This document shows, one piece after another, positions 22,658-36,121 of a stretch of DNA of 64,000 nt; position 1 is the stretch's first letter, and each line of letters starts with the position of its first letter. The DNA is from Agapanthus africanus. Lineage: Eukaryota > Streptophyta > Magnoliopsida > Asparagales > Amaryllidaceae. A program made the position numbers and the translations under genes. The stretch spans positions 105,020,045 to 105,084,044 of the forward strand of contig JASDDO010000006.1 of assembly GCA_030015575.1 (NCBI GenBank), written 5' to 3'. A model generated the notes under the pieces. It saw only the letters and a list, made by a program, of their open reading frames with translations, searched no databases and was not told the DNA's origin.

Positions 22658-23780
22658 GTTGGTACTGAGGCATGAAATGAATGTTTTTAAACTTATTTCA
22701 TGTGTTGAGCTGTTACGGGAAAACTTGGGTGTTTGATTGTTCGATCGGAAAGTTTAACAATTTCTATTTATCTGGAATGTGATACAATATTTGGAATTCA
22801 CAAGTAGTTATGAGATAACTAATATGAATGTTATAAACTTAATAGACAGCTACACCCCTTAGCCCCGACCAAGTGACTGTAGGAGAACCCCGTCGCCGAA
22901 AGCATCCGTTCGGGTGCTCGCGGTAGCGGTGTTCCGCCTTGGTGCACTTCGTCGACGGTATCGGGGGTGCGACCGCCTACTAAAGTTTGCGACGAGCATT
23001 CGATCAGAATGTCGGGAATATTGTTGAATTGCCCGACTTGATATTGAAAAGAGTTTTCGATAATGAGACTAAAATGCGGGGTTTATAATTGTTAGGCATG
23101 CGATGTCTAAGGAATTCATTTGGTTAGGCATGCGATGTGTAAGGAGGTTGCGGATTTCAAATGTTGTTGTTTTACACTTTCTTTTCTACGACCGTAAGTG
23201 TAATATGTGATATCGCCGGTTTCGTTACTATATGTCAACGACAATTAGGATGGGCATATTTACTTACGTTGATGACATGTGATGTTATGTGTTGCTCGAT
23301 ATGTTATATTGGATCGTCGTGTTTGAATAGCCGGGGTTTTTTTTATGTGAGATGAGTGTTTTTCATTTTCATTCATGTAAAAACTTGTATGTAATATTCT
23401 TTTAATGGGGCACTTCCGGGTTGAGGATGATGACTCCATTGTATATTATTTACTTTTCCGCATTAGGATAGACCCAAGGCGGGGAGCACAAGTAATCGGG
23501 TTCTACGGTCAAGAGGGAGACAATCTCGAGGAGTCGAGTCTGGGTCTCCTAACTCTAGAATTGGTAGGGTTACTTGCCGCTCTCGTAGAGGTCTAGGGGT
23601 GTGGGATTGGCTATTCATCACGACCGTGGAATCCGTGTTTTATATTGGCTCGTATTAAAACACGGACGTCCTAGAATATCCAATGTTTCATATGATTCTT
23701 CTGTTGCGATATCTGTGATGTGATCATTTGATATGTTGTGATAGATACTGTATATATATATGATATATTATATAGACGTT

Positions 23781-23882
23781 ACTTATGTTTTACACCCGCG
23801 CTAGCCCTTCCCCGCTCCGCCGTTAGTTACCTAACCTAACGGTGCATGAGGGGACATCGAGGCGAATGCGGATGGCATAAGT
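23781..23882 (+). other. Second structured leader domain, copy in D
   Basis: Outer arms ACTTATG and CATAAGT (23781-23787, 23876-23882) enclose a hairpin with arms CCGTTAG and CTAACGG (23820-23826, 23836-23842). H and B carry the same domain, with G-C in place of the terminal A-T pair. Confidence 0.65.
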
Positions 23883-25005
23883 GTACGTCGTATTTATCTG
23901 TGATGTTTAGGTAACTTAAATGATGGGACTTCATTAATATGATTAATGAAAGAAAAGAAACATAAGATGTTGTGGAATCGAATTTTCAAAAACATGTAGC
24001 TACAGTTTTTGCTTTGCGTCGCGGTGTTCCTTGCAGAACATCCTGCACCTTATTCGATAAGGAAAGGGCCGAGATCCTTTCCCCGGGAGTGACCCCTTTA
24101 GCAATAAATGGCAGATGCTACACCCCTCGGTTTGTCTTTTGATTCCTTTTGGAGTTTTGCTTTGGACAAAGATATATATGATATATCCCGCATCTCATTC
24201 GACGAGGAAAGGGCCGACGATCCCTTCACCGGGAGTGACCCCTTTAGCAAAACTAGAAAAGCCTAAAAAACACTCCATTTTAAAATCATTTGATCCTACA
24301 ACGATATCAAGTTCATTACGCAATAGGTTTTCAGAAAAACCTATCGTTGCCCTCCGTCATTTCAGATAAGTCCTACTTAGTATTCGAGCTACGTTTGTTG
24401 GCCTGCATCAAGGCGTAGTGTGCGGTAGCTAACTAGTATTTATTTGCTTATGCATATGATGCAGATTGGATTAGGGTAGTTGTGCGACTTTGTTGGCCTG
24501 CGTCAAGGGTCGTGCGGGTGGGTTTAATTCAATCAAGAAATGATGGGTTGAACTTGACTAGCGCACTGTGGTTTGTTGGCCTGCGTCAAGGTCATGGGAC
24601 GCTAGGAGCAAAATTATCGGAAATTTCAAGTGTTGAAATTTGCAATGAGATTGCATACCTTCTATGAGATAGTTGGATACCGATACCCGCTGCGAGTAAT
24701 TGTTACTCCTGGGAGAGTTTTACACATTACAATTAGTCGATCAAGTAGGTGTCTAGAAAGGTGTCAACGGGGTTACGCCTCTGGGAAAACGAGGTTTACT
24801 GTAATTAGGTCCGTGCTAAACCACGGGGAACCTCCCTCAAAGTACCGACACTGGCTTGGCTGAAAGATTGGCGAACTTGTAGGTTGTAATTAATCCCGGC
24901 TAGTCTTTCCTTTTATGGTTTGAAGGAAGATTTGATAAAAACAGTGGGAGCCATCCTGATTAGATAAAATAATAACCAATCTGATCTTGCAAGAGCGCAC
25001 GCAGA

Positions 25006-28000
25006 GTGTTTTCTTCTCTCTCTCTCCAGGTAGAGACCATATCACGCCTTAATCAAGATAATAATACGGATATATTTACTGAACCCGCTTGTTATACTGA
25101 GCTGGGGAACGTTGGTCCCACTCCAACTTATAATTGTTATAAGACAGAGCACGAAATTGGGAAATACCAGATTTCCCGTGCCGTCCAAACGAAGAAAGTG
25201 CATGATGATGCATCTTCTTCGGGTGTGTTCATTACAAAGAACTGTTTCTCAGCGTCCTCTATGTCCTAGGTATTAGATACCGGATAAGGATCCCGCAAAT
25301 GTAAACCGTTACATGGGCTACAGAAAGGTAGAGAACTGAGAACGGGTGATAAGTTTCATGAGACAGAAAACGGTGCAAGTGTTGCAACCAAGTATGTTGG
25401 TAACTGTCACCCTGTATTACTAGAATACATTGATTCTGAACGAATGTTATTAGATACCGAACCTGATATACAAAATCATATCAGTCTCTTTATTAGTAAA
25501 GAAGGATATAATTTTGTATTATTGGATAATGTTTTGAACATTTCCTATATCAAAAGTTGATCGGTTCAGGCACGTTATCTAAAAGCATTGACTTTCTAAA
25601 TCAAACTACTGTTCTTAGTATACAGAACAAACACAAGAGGAAGAGTTCAGAAATGAACGAATCCTTCTTGAGGTATTGTAGACTAGGACATATCAATGCG
25701 ACCCGGTTAGCTGAAGTTACATATAGATTCATATTTAAATCTGTTTGAATTTACATCTTATGAAAACTTGCCGGTCATGTCACAAAGATAAGATGACCAC
25801 AGCTCTGTTTATTGGAAGCAGAGAAAGAGTTAGTGAACTCTTGGGATGATACATGTTGATGTATGTAGGTCCCCTATCTACACATGCCAAGACCGGTTCT
25901 TTTTATTTCATTGCATTCTCTGATAATCTCTCAAGATTCAGACATATGTTCCTGTTGAAACACAAGTCCGAACCTTTTAAGATATTCACAGAATATAAGT
26001 TAGAAGTTGAGAACCAAAACGGGTATAAGTATTATGTCCTTTGATGTGATCAAGAAGGAGAATACTTGAGCATAGAATTCTTGGACTTTTCTAAAGGAGA
26101 ATGAGATTCTCTCTCAGCATTACTCCTCCGTATACACCACAGTTCGTCGGTGTATCGGGGCAGAGGAATCACACCCTGTATGATAAGGTGTGCTCTATGA
26201 TGAGTACTACTGAGTTACCTATTTCCTTTTGGGAGTTATGCACTTGAGAAGCTGCATACCTATTGAATAGGATTCAAATCAAATCAGTTGCCTACCACTT
26301 CATATGTGATATGGAAAGGGAAGAGCCCATATCTTAAGTTAGTTAAGATTTGGGGTTGTCCGGCCTATGTCTAAAAGCAAAATCCGGACAAGCTCGATGC
26401 AAGATCTGTTATGTAGAACTGGAAATGTTTGAGCTATACAAACTGCAGCTGATGATTTGGTAGAACCAAAGGATTCAATAGTTACCAACGAACCTCAGCC
26501 TCTCCACCGATCTAGTAGGGTTCCATAACCACATGAGAGATACTTTGGTTTCTCTATGACAGTGGGAGCGAGGATTGCATCATGAGATGATGACCCAACT
26601 AGTTTCGAGCTGGCCATCAGGAGTGGGACTCTGTAAGAATGGCTGGATGGTTATCGATCTGAGATGGAATCCTTATACACCAACAAAGTATGGACTTTGG
26701 TTGCTTTATCTGAAGGGTTGAATCCCCATCAGGAGCGAGTATATCTTGAGAAGATTACTTGGTGTACATGGAAACATTGAGACTTTCAAAGCTAGACTTG
26801 TTAAAGCTTTGCATCATTAACCAGGTATGGATTATGATGAAACCTTTTCTAAGTATCTATGCTTAAGTCCATCCAGATCCTACTTGCCACCGCTACATAC
26901 CATGACTACGATATCTGGTGGTTGGGTGTCATGACTACTTTTCTAAATGATGTTTTGGAAAAGAGCGTCTGTAAATACACAGCCAGAGGGCTTCGTAAAC
27001 AGTGGGAGCAGCGGAAACGTGTGCGAGATGCTTTACAGAATAAAGCAGGCATCGCGGAGTTGGAATGTTTGTTTTGATGTGTTAGTCAAAGAGTTTGACA
27101 TCATCAAAATGGTAGATGAACCTTGTATATACAAAAAGGTAGTAGGGAGTATGGTGATGATCCTCGTAAAGTACGTGGATGACATACTCTAGATAGGGAA
27201 GGAGTTTCCTATGCTACGCTCGGTCAATCTCCGCTTATCACAAGGATTCTCCATATAGGATCAAGATGATACCTCCTAAATCCTGGGTTTTGGATCTATG
27301 AGATAGATCTAATTGGATGTTAGGATTCTCACTAGATGTAGTGAGATGGTATCAATCGATCCTGGGGAGAATCACTGAAATGGTTCCTGGGTGATAAGGA
27401 CGACTGAATGACAGTCACAGGCATTGTCTTTGTAAGTGCACGGCGGCGCCCCGTTCTTCAATCCGACGCCGGAATGCGGAAGCGATGCTTAACTTTAACT
27501 TTTCAAACCGGCACCACCGCGCACTATAAACCCGGATCGTGCCATTAAACTAGTCCTAGCTAACTACAAGATGGGGAAGAGAGATGTATCGAGCGATCCG
27601 TGTCCTCCGGTCTTCTCGTCGTCGTCCCGATCTCCTGCGGAATGTCCGGTCTCCACCTCCTCGCCGGAAGGGCACCACGTCGCCTGCTTCTTTTACTGGC
27701 TCCCGCCTCTGGTCCGAGGCAACTCGGGCACGAAGTTGGCGAGTCGATGTGCCCAAGGTTTGTTGTAGAATAGTGTAGTGTTATGTCTCATTTGGGGTTT
27801 AGGAAATTGCCCTTTTGGTGGAGGAATGATACGAGCTTATGGAGATGAAACTTGTGGGATTTTACAAAACCAAAGGAGCAAAAATCCCAAACTAGAAATT
27901 TTGGACAGCCCTCATGCCTCACTTGGCCGGCCATGATGGTGGATGGAATGAGAATAGAGTCCAAAGGAAAAATGAGGGAGCCCCAACAATAATGCAAGTG

Positions 28001-29990
28001 AGAGGAATTGTCATCATGAAAGAATCATCATCACTGGCAAAACCAACACACCCAACCCACCATCATGACCCTCCATCATCACTCACAAAACTCAAGTCAT
28101 CATGGATTCAAAACAAGTAAATAGGTCAAGGGATGGTGTAACCAACATGATCCAACAATATGCAAAAGACCCCCTTCCAAATTGCATATTTGCACAAATT
28201 CAAATAAGCCATCCTCCACCAATCTTCGGCCAATGAAGGATACAAAGAAATACGGCCGAAACGGAAAGCAAACTGGCAACTCCAGAAAACTGGTCCCGTA
28301 ATAAATTACAGGAAAACCCCGATACTGTGTATACACACCCGCATTTGTATTCCGACCGAAATACAAATGCAATGAGACAAAATCTACACTGTACTATACT
28401 AGGATCCGGCTGAAACCAAAGCCGGCTAGTATTATCCGTCCGATCCTGATCCGTGCAATACCGCACGTATCTGATCGAACCCTGCCATATATCCATACAG
28501 CCTCTAGTACTAACTGTCTGATCCTGATCCATGCAATACCGCACGTATCTGATCGAACCCTGCCATATCTCCATATGGCCTCTACAGTGTTTCGCCCGAA
28601 ACTTGAGTAATTGAATGTGGGGGACTCTAAAGACTCGTCAATACTATGGCTGTGGATTTAACCACTAGCACGTCAGAGGTATTAGCCATACGTGATGGGC
28701 TACCAGCTATTGACCAAAAGGGACGTCGATGAGCGAACTCATCCTGACACCCTACTGAGCCTGTCAGTGACAATATCCGTATAGTCCGGTCCGTTCGTCT
28801 ATGAGCATCGTATGGCGAGCCTACGGGGTTGGTAAAAGTCAGAACCCTAAAAGCGGTACAAGTCATGTCAGAGATCAGCCCAGAACACCCTGAGATACTA
28901 CTGGAATACCCACCAGTAAATCTCCTGCCTTGGCCAAGGACTTTTCATGTTCTGGCTCTCCTAGACACAGCGCGACCTCACCCCCAATACCGGGAGAGAC
29001 GAACCCCTGAAGATCTGCTCACTGCCTCCATGTGTAGTAATCAAAGTACAGTGGGAACTCACACGAGATAAATGACGATCCTCAGGTCGATGAACTAACC
29101 TGTACACATGTCACCAGGGAACTGCTATCTGACGTCAGGTATAAGACCAACTAGCATGTTCCCGGCAGTCCTGTCCGGTGTACTCATAACCCAATGAGCA
29201 CCTGTATACATCTTAGGTGAACCAACTGACACCAGTGGCTTGTGAGACCGGCCACCGCCCCTCGTCGGGGTCTCGACTGTATACACTAGTCTACTCTGGA
29301 GTATCGATACCCTGTCTCAAAACTCCCTCGACTAGGGACCTTTTAAGGATGTGCTTATAGACTACCAGCTCCCACGTATATGATCGCCCTCATACTGCTT
29401 GCAGTCAAGCAAGAATCCTAAGGGCTCTATCAACATGCAATAGTGACCTGTAAGGTCACCTAAAGCAGTACACAATGATAAAGTTAAACCAGATAGCAAA
29501 CTATCATCTTGAGTAAGACTGTCCTACCGGGATAGGTCCTCCCTCAATCATTGCAATCACGTGCCTGTAATCCAATAATTGACTCTGAGGGCACTATCTC
29601 CAACAGTCTTTACCCTCAGTGGAGGGACGGTATGTTGGAAGAGTTCCAAGTTAGATACCGAGGCTTACTAGACGATAAAGGCTGGATACATCGCTACTTA
29701 AGATGCTACCAAAGAGGAAGTCTGGGTGTATATTAGTTCAAAAGATGAACTTCGTTCCTACCATTGTGTGACAATGGAGTTGTGTCTTATGCCAAGGAAC
29801 GCCCGTCCCATCAGTGATCCAGTCATATTCTGAGGCAACATCACCTGATCATGGAGATAGTTGATCTTTAGGGTGATCGAGGTTAGGAGAGTAGACTCAG
29901 AGGACAACACAACGGATCCACTCACAAAGGCCTTTTCCCAGAGAGAGACTTTTATGGGATGGTTGAGTATGAGATACTACAACCACTGCA
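25006..29990 (+). pseudogene. Element D gag-pol remnant, heavily decayed, split by E
   Basis: Most of gag is absent: only about 190 bp separate the end of the leader from DDASSSGVFITKNCFS, where H has about 830 bp. Remnants follow in copia order. They are a protease site VLDTG with a stop right after (about 25270), a GAG-pre-integrase finger RYCRLGHINATRL (about 25680), integrase pieces (25850-26400), RT (26630-27195, with YVDD at about 27172-27183) and RNase H (27360-27430 and 29611-29960). Stops and frameshifts are frequent throughout. E is inserted in the RNase H part with duplication GTCTT. No functional product is possible. Confidence 0.85.
27431..29605 (-). mobile_element. Element E: solo LTR (2175 bp) inside D
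   Basis: Flanked by GTCTT at 27426-27430 and 29606-29610. Read on the minus strand it starts TGTTGGAGATAG and ends CACTTACA. The body resembles the copia LTRs of D, B and H in inverse orientation (for example TAAGCACATCC- and GACGATC-type segments), but the first 60 or so bases are different. The same starting sequence occurs at 43892-45464. No internal region is present, so it is a solo LTR. The GC-rich ORFs at 27556-27778 lie in its R/U5 part and are not supported as genes. Confidence 0.85.
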
Positions 29991-30007
29991 ACAGATGGCC
30001 CTAGTGC

Positions 30008-30018
30008 AAGTGGGAGAT
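30008..30018 (+). other. Polypurine tract of element D
   Basis: AAGTGGGAGAT ends exactly where the 3' LTR begins. The identical sequence precedes the 3' LTR of H (53995-54005). It would prime plus-strand DNA synthesis. Confidence 0.85.
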
Positions 30019-32223
30019 TGTTAGTTATATGTATGCCCTAGAGGCCATTACTGTACATAGGATGTATATTGTAGTGGATGCTAGGACATATATAGGGAGG
30101 ACTTTCTTGCTCGACATGATAGTATGCTATCTGGTGGCTCTTTATCTTAATGTGTACACTGATTGTCTCTCTGTTACATGTTGGTAAAGCCCTTAGGATG
30201 TGTACTTGACTACCTGGACTATGATGTGGATCATACTAGTGGGGACATGGTAGTCCATAAGTACATCCTTCAAGGTCCCTAGTCGTAGGTGTATCGAGAC
30301 GGGGCATCGATATATAAGAGTAGACTAGCGTATACCTTCTCGACCCATACAGATGGGCGATGGATGATCCCATATCCATTGGTGTTTGACATCAGAGATC
30401 ATATACGGGTGCTCAGTGGAGACTGGGTACACTGGACGGACTCGCCGAGAACTCCCAGATAGTATAATACCTTACGTCAGATGGCAGTTCTCTGGTGACA
30501 CTGGTACAGGTTAGTCTGTATACCCGAGATCGTCATAGAGTCTTGTGTGATTCCCACTGTGCTTTGATTTCCACCTTACCACGTCCAAGAGGGCGTGCAA
30601 AATGGTGGTTTTTGGGTACAGTCCCGAATCACATGGAGGCAATGAGAGATAGGAGGGGATTCGTCTCTCCCGGTATAGGGAGTTGATGTTGTGCTGTGTT
30701 CGATTGGCTATAACCGGAAATCCCTGGCCAGGGTTGCTGAGATTTACTGGTAATTGTTACCAGTAGTTTCTCAAACTGTTATAGACCTCATATCGACACG
30801 ACTTATCGAGCTATTGGGGTCTGACGTTTACCACCCCTAGGCGAGATATGCGACATATCAGACGACGAGACCGGACTGTACGGTAAGTGTTACTGGTTGG
30901 ATTCACAGGAGTGTGAGCGGGCTTGCTCGTTGATCTTCTGATCGCTCAATACCCGGGTGGCCGTTACGTTTAGCAGACCGCTTGCGGCTTGTGGGTGTTT
31001 GATATGATCATCACCTACTGCCGGCGTATTGACGAGTCTTTATAGTCCTACACAGAGGTTTCCTGGCTCAAGCGAAACGAAATAGGAGCACATATGAGAT
31101 ATGTGCGGGACCGAGAATAATACCAGTATGTGATACTGTATTCTATTCTCACGATTTGTATAATTGGACGGTTATATGAGATATAGCCGGGTTACCGAAT
31201 CAAGTGTTGATTCGATACATTGATATACTTGATATTAGTCGGTTATATGCAGTATGACCGGATCATTAAATCAAGTGTTGATTTAATGTATAATTGTATA
31301 TTTGATATATTACTTTACATTAACTAGTATTGGTTCACTTAAGATTATTTTCTCACTAGATTGTGCACATTGTATATATGATATATTTTTGTGCACTTGT
31401 TTGTATCATGTTTGATGATACATGCAAACTTGGGTGTGCATGCTTTAAACCATAGTTTAGGTTAATGGTTAAGGTATTATTTATTTCTTTATTTATTTTA
31501 TTTATTTAGTTAAAAAAAAATGGTGGTTTTCTTTCTTTTCTTTACTAGAAGCTTCATGTTGTTTTCTAGCATCTTTGAAAAAGTCTTACCATTTTGTTTT
31601 ATTCCTTAACCCTAAACATTTATCTAAACCCTAGTTTATTCTCTACATGAGTTTATCTCACCCATGGTTGCAATATGATAGATATCACTTGAATTTTCTT
31701 TTTGTGATAATTCTTTTTCTTTCTTCTTCTTCTTCTTCATGACGAAAAGAAAAGCTTGCCAGAAAATTCTAAGTGATGAAATAAAGTGAGAAATCCAAAT
31801 CCAAAGTGGACCCACTTCCTATTTCTTCATTCTTTACCACTTGCCATGTTGTATAGGGTGTTTTCTTCACAAGGTTCATGACCAAGTGAAGATGGAGCTT
31901 GAGTTTGAGTCGCCTCGACGTAGATCATCTTCGGCACCGAAGTCAACGACCTAGCCCGCTCATTTCTCCGATGAAACCGACGCTATAGTCCGGGATCCTG
32001 ATGATCGCAGCGGAGGGACGTCATCTCGGAGCTAAAGAAGTGGTGGAACGGATCTACAAAGGTTGTAATCTCTTTCACTTATTAGCAAAGTTGTTTGCTT
32101 GCTTTTCTTTTTCGCCTAATCTCTAGTTAACGATCTATATTAGGGTTTCTCGGCACCTAAATTTTTGAATTTGGCATGGTTGATGCCTTGTGGAACCTCT
32201 TGAGTGTGCCTAGGAACCCTACA
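30019..32223 (+). repeat. 3' LTR of element D (2205 bp)
   Basis: Nearly collinear with 19770-21987, with the same ends and a matching series of blocks. It is followed by GATTC, the target duplication. Small indels are seen near the TTTAATG repeat (31270-31290) and the A-run near 31510. Confidence 0.93.
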
Positions 32224-32228
32224 GATTC

Positions 32229-34208
32229 TTCACTGTGGTGTTGATTATTTGATTTCCGCATATTCATGCTATTCACATTGCTTTGCATATGTTTATTGCT
32301 ATATTATTATCATGCTGTTAGGACACCAGCATCATTATCGATGATGCGTATGTTCCCCGTACACTATTTACCGGCTCACACACTTCATCATCGATAATTG
32401 CCATGCCACTACACTGTATTACTGTTGCATTCATGATATGATTCTTGCATGGCATATTCTACACTTATACCTGTACACAAACATAGATGATTCTGACTTG
32501 ATTAGAGATTTGGGAACCGCAAGATATTCTTCAAAACTGATTCATTTTAAAAGAGCGGTTTCCCTCGACATATGCACATTACTATTCCATGTTGCATGAC
32601 TTCTGATATGCTTACCTTTCTTTACATGTCGCATACATCATGTTTTGATTATACGCATTGAGATATGTTGTTTCCATGATATTTCTGGATTTAGGAACCG
32701 TGGGTATTTCAAAAGAGAATATATAATTGTTTTAAAAACCCGGTTACCCTTGATATGATATTTCAGTGCGTCCACCATGTGTTTTCTCGGTGCTGAGAGC
32801 GACATGTGAAACCCGATTCGAGGAGGCGGATGAGGCCGATTGCGGGTACATGGTGGACCCGGTATGGTACCCTGGGGCGAGAACGGTTTCGCTGTGTAGT
32901 AGACAGTGAGCCTGGCAGAGGGACTACTACCTACCGGTGATTGTATTTAAGCTCGGCGGATATCTGGAGGATACCGACCGGAGTTGAGAGATGGACATGG
33001 GCTGACCCGTACTGCCGGGGCCGAGGGTCGATACCGCAGACGGAGCCCCATATGGATGAGGATTTACGTGCCGATGCTAGGAATGGGTTTCATGATGATT
33101 TCCATGATTTTGATTATATTCTCATATTTGCATGCATGATGCTTATTGTCATTGGATGACAGGTGGACAGGATCCACATATATACAGACATTGATTACAT
33201 ACAGACTTTGACTACATTGATCATAGTTCATTTGTATATATAACAGGGTATGTGGGCGCTGTTATATATACCCTTACACCAATATTAGTGGAATGGGACG
33301 CTAATATATGTGTATTGATATCCATTTTGATACTTCATGCATACATACCTTACACTTATGACATGTTATTACCTGAGGCACTGGCACGAGTATTTGGCAC
33401 TACCTATATGTTTAGATGTTACATTGCCACCTTATCATGCTTCAGACTTACTCTTGAGGTTTATATCATATACTGATCGTATTGACTTAGGATTAAGTTT
33501 TTCATTCGGTTTCTGCTTGTAGATATTTTCTATTCACGAGTTGGCAACTCACCCTCGTTGTGCTACAGTTCTTGGAGGTTTTGTCGTATAGGTTCCATAG
33601 CGGCATTTCTGGCGCTTCCTTGCGGGTGAATTGCTTTTGGTAGGTGGGTTCTTTTGTATCAAGAACCACCATTGTACTTGTATTATTCATTGTATCTAGA
33701 AATTCCATCAACCAAAACTTGTATATTGTTTCAGACTTAGACATTAGTGATGTATTATTCGGCCTTAGAGTCGCGCTTAGTAGTATTGCGGTTTTCATGC
33801 TTATTGAGTTTCTTTTTGATTTGACCCTCGCTTTTCGGCGTTGTATATTATCGCTTGCATAGTTGTGACCGTCGATAGACGAAGAGCTAGCTCCCGCTTG
33901 GGGATGCCTTTTATTCATTGCATATATACATTGTTCTTGTTGTACCCCGTTCAGGGCCAGTATTTACAAAAGAAACTCTGCCGAAATTTTTAGAAAAGAC
34001 TTTAAATCTTATAAAATGCATATTCGGCTTAGTTATTTAAAAACCTTGACTTCAAAACATGTTTTCTTTACCTATTAAAAACAAGTTTTCTTTATTTATC
34101 CTTAAAATGGTTTTAGATTTCTGGGCTTTTGGCTTACTTGGATCAGATGGAGTCCTATAGACTTCATATGGTTCAAGGGCCAGTCACGTGCTCTTTCGGG
34201 TCGTGACA
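32229..34208 (+). mobile_element. Element C: solo LTR, right half
   Basis: Continues C after D and the GATTC duplication. It matches the LTRs of I in inverse orientation (32229 onward corresponds to about 56910 leftward) and ends CGGGTCGTGACA followed by CTAGT. It lacks the short tandem array present in the I LTR at 56296-56597, having only one diverged unit-like region near 32980-33050. CACGTG occurs near 34187. Confidence 0.85.
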
Positions 34209-34671
34209 CTAGTCAAGTTGTACCTGTTATATCTTGATTAATTAGACCCACCCATGTAACCCTTAACTATGGTCAACAAAGTCGCATGAATGTCCCAATT
34301 AATTTGCATCATATGCATTGTAGGAAGGCATCACTTAACTACCGTACACTACGCCTTAACTATAGTCAACAAACGTAGCACGAATGCTAAGTACTATAAT
34401 TCCTAAAATGACGGAGGGTTGCGGATGGTTTTTAAGAAAACCTTTAACGCTTTGAACTTGATATCGTCGTAGAATCAAATGGTTTTCAAAAGGAGTGGCT
34501 TAAGCTCTGCAGTTTCGAAATATAGCTTTTTCGTAAAAAGCCGAGTGGTTTTCAAATTTGATTCTCCAACATCTTTTTAGGTTTATTTTTCTTCACATTA
34601 ATCATATTAATGTTGTCCCATCATTTAATTCCTTAAGCCAATCACAGAAACGAAATGAAAATAAAACGTAC

Positions 34672-34773
34672 GCTTATGCCATCCGCATTCGCCACAATGT
34701 TCCGTTATGCACCGTTAGGTTGCTTAACTAACGGCATACTGGGACGGGACTAGCGCGGGTGTAAAATATAAGC
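34672..34773 (-). other. Second structured leader domain, copy in B
   Basis: Plus-strand arms GCTTATG (34672-34678) and ATAAGC (34768-34773) enclose CCGTTAG (34712-34718) and CTAACGG (34728-34734). Homologous to the domains in D and H. Confidence 0.62.
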
Positions 34774-35501
34774 AACGTCTATTATATATCTCATATATAA
34801 TTTAGCATTCGTCTCAGATATATTAAGCGATCACATCACAGAATACAGGGAGCAGAAACACAAATATGATAATATAGGATATACTAGGACGTCCGTATAT
34901 AGTATTTAGCCAACAATAGAAAATACGGATTCCACGAATAGCCAATCGCACACCCTAGACCCCTACGAAAGTGGCAAGTGACCCTACCAATTCTAGAGTT
35001 AGGAGACTCGGTCCCGACTCCTCGAGATGGTCTCCCACTGGACTCTAGAACCCGGTCACTTGTGCTCTCCACCTTGGGTCTATCCTAATGCAAAAAAGTA
35101 AATAATATGTAACAATGGTGACATCATCCTCAACCCGGAAGTGCCCTAAATAAAAGAATATTACATTACAAATGAATTTTACATGAATGAAAAGTAAAAC
35201 TCTCATCTCACATAAAAACCCCCGGCTATTCGATCACGACAATCCTATACATCATAGCACAATAACACATAACATCACATGTCATCAACGTAAGCAAGTG
35301 TGCATACCCCAATTGTCGTTGACATATAGCAACGAAACCGGTGATACGCATACTACGTTTACGGTCGCAGAAATAAGTATCATATACTATTAAGCGATGT
35401 TAAACCCTTCGATCGAATTAACAAACACCCATGCTCCCCAGCAAGCTCAACACTTGAGCGCCGTTAAACAATACCCAATGTCCATGCCACAGTATTTAAT
35501 A

Positions 35502-35626
35502 GACCAGCCGTAGAAGGGCAAACCCAAGCCTAATTTGTGGCGCCACTAACTACAGTAAACCCTAAGGTTTAGTCGTAGTTTGCTGGTCACATCTCGAGTT
35601 AGGGTTTGATTCTTCTAGAGGGTCCA
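35502..35626 (-). other. Shared leader module (candidate structured RNA), copy in B
   Basis: Read on the minus strand it has the same opening (GGACCCTCTAGAAGA) and closing (CCCTTCTACGGCTGG) blocks. The central hairpin at 35548-35580 has outer arms AACTAC and GTAGTT, quite unlike D and H, but an inner stem AAACC/GGTTT with loop TTAG. Confidence 0.68.
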
Positions 35627-36109
35627 TAGAAATACCTGCATTATATATCGAGTACGTTCAACGTGGAAAATACCAGTGTTTGATAATTCGTTCGACCTGT
35701 TTGACGTCGCCAAAGTTACCAATAAAATGCTAAAAAATACGAATACGAAATACTCCGCAAAGAGTCCATTACCAAACTTACATCACATGCAATTCTGTAC
35801 TACCTAAACAATTCCAGAAACCCCAGATCATGATGTACAGAGCACTGGTGCAATAAAAGGAGGACGGGAGCATGTACGGCCGGCGTCACCGGAAAAATGG
35901 GTGTCGTCGCCGGAATTTTCCGAGCCCCTCCAGTTCGTATCCACCAGTGTTCTTATATCATCTTAAATGTCACTCTGCAGTTACTAAAATAATTTTTAAA
36001 CCACTTTTTAAAAAAATTCCAGAGAGCATTTTCAAGGGTTTCTAAAACCGTATTTTTGCGGAGTTTTTCATTTTCGGATTATCGTAACATCGTCTAGGAT
36101 TCTAGTTAG

Positions 36110-36121
36110 GCTCTGATACCA
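36110..36121 (-). other. Primer binding site of element B
   Basis: Plus-strand GCTCTGATACCA is the reverse complement of TGGTATCAGAGC. It abuts the LTR that starts (plus strand) with TGAAGGG. Confidence 0.88.

Larger units (their letters stand above)
22001..25005 (+). other. Long untranslated leader of element D (3.0 kb)
   Basis: No coding potential. Conserved blocks in order, shared with H and B: GC-rich palindrome pair (22186-22234), leader module with hairpin (22524-22657), a hairpin domain (23781-23882), three TTGTTGGCC motifs (24395, 24489, 24573), and a final block similar to that before gag in H (about 24600-25005). A leader this long is unusual for copia elements. Confidence 0.85.
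19770..32223 (+). mobile_element. Element D: full-length Ty1/copia-type element with decayed coding region
   Basis: LTRs at 19770-21987 and 30019-32223 begin TGTTAG and end CCCTACA. The target duplication GATTC flanks both ends (19765-19769 and 32224-32228). A TGGTATCAGAGC primer binding site and an AAGTGGGAGAT polypurine tract bound the internal region. Total length is 12,454 bp including solo LTR E (2175 bp). Coding remnants keep the copia order but have many stops and a missing gag. The two LTRs differ by roughly 4 percent over the first 240 bp by eye, far less decay than in the coding part. Confidence 0.93.
34214..36109 (-). other. Leader of element B, PBS-proximal part
   Basis: Continues the B leader beyond C. 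In inverse orientation it contains two TTGTTGACC motif copies (34261-34279, 34354-34372), the second structured domain (34672-34773), the leader module (35502-35626) and a GC-rich pair at 35876-35921. Order and spacing agree with H. No coding sequence is supported. Confidence 0.82.

Noticed and set aside
27556-27778. Overlapping GC-rich ORFs of 64-66 codons
   Set aside because: They lie in the R/U5 part of solo LTR E, overlap on both strands, and resemble no known protein.
18458-34208. Reading C as a complete element with its own internal region
   Set aside because: Removing D and its duplication joins two halves of one LTR with no primer binding site or polypurine tract between; a solo LTR explains everything.
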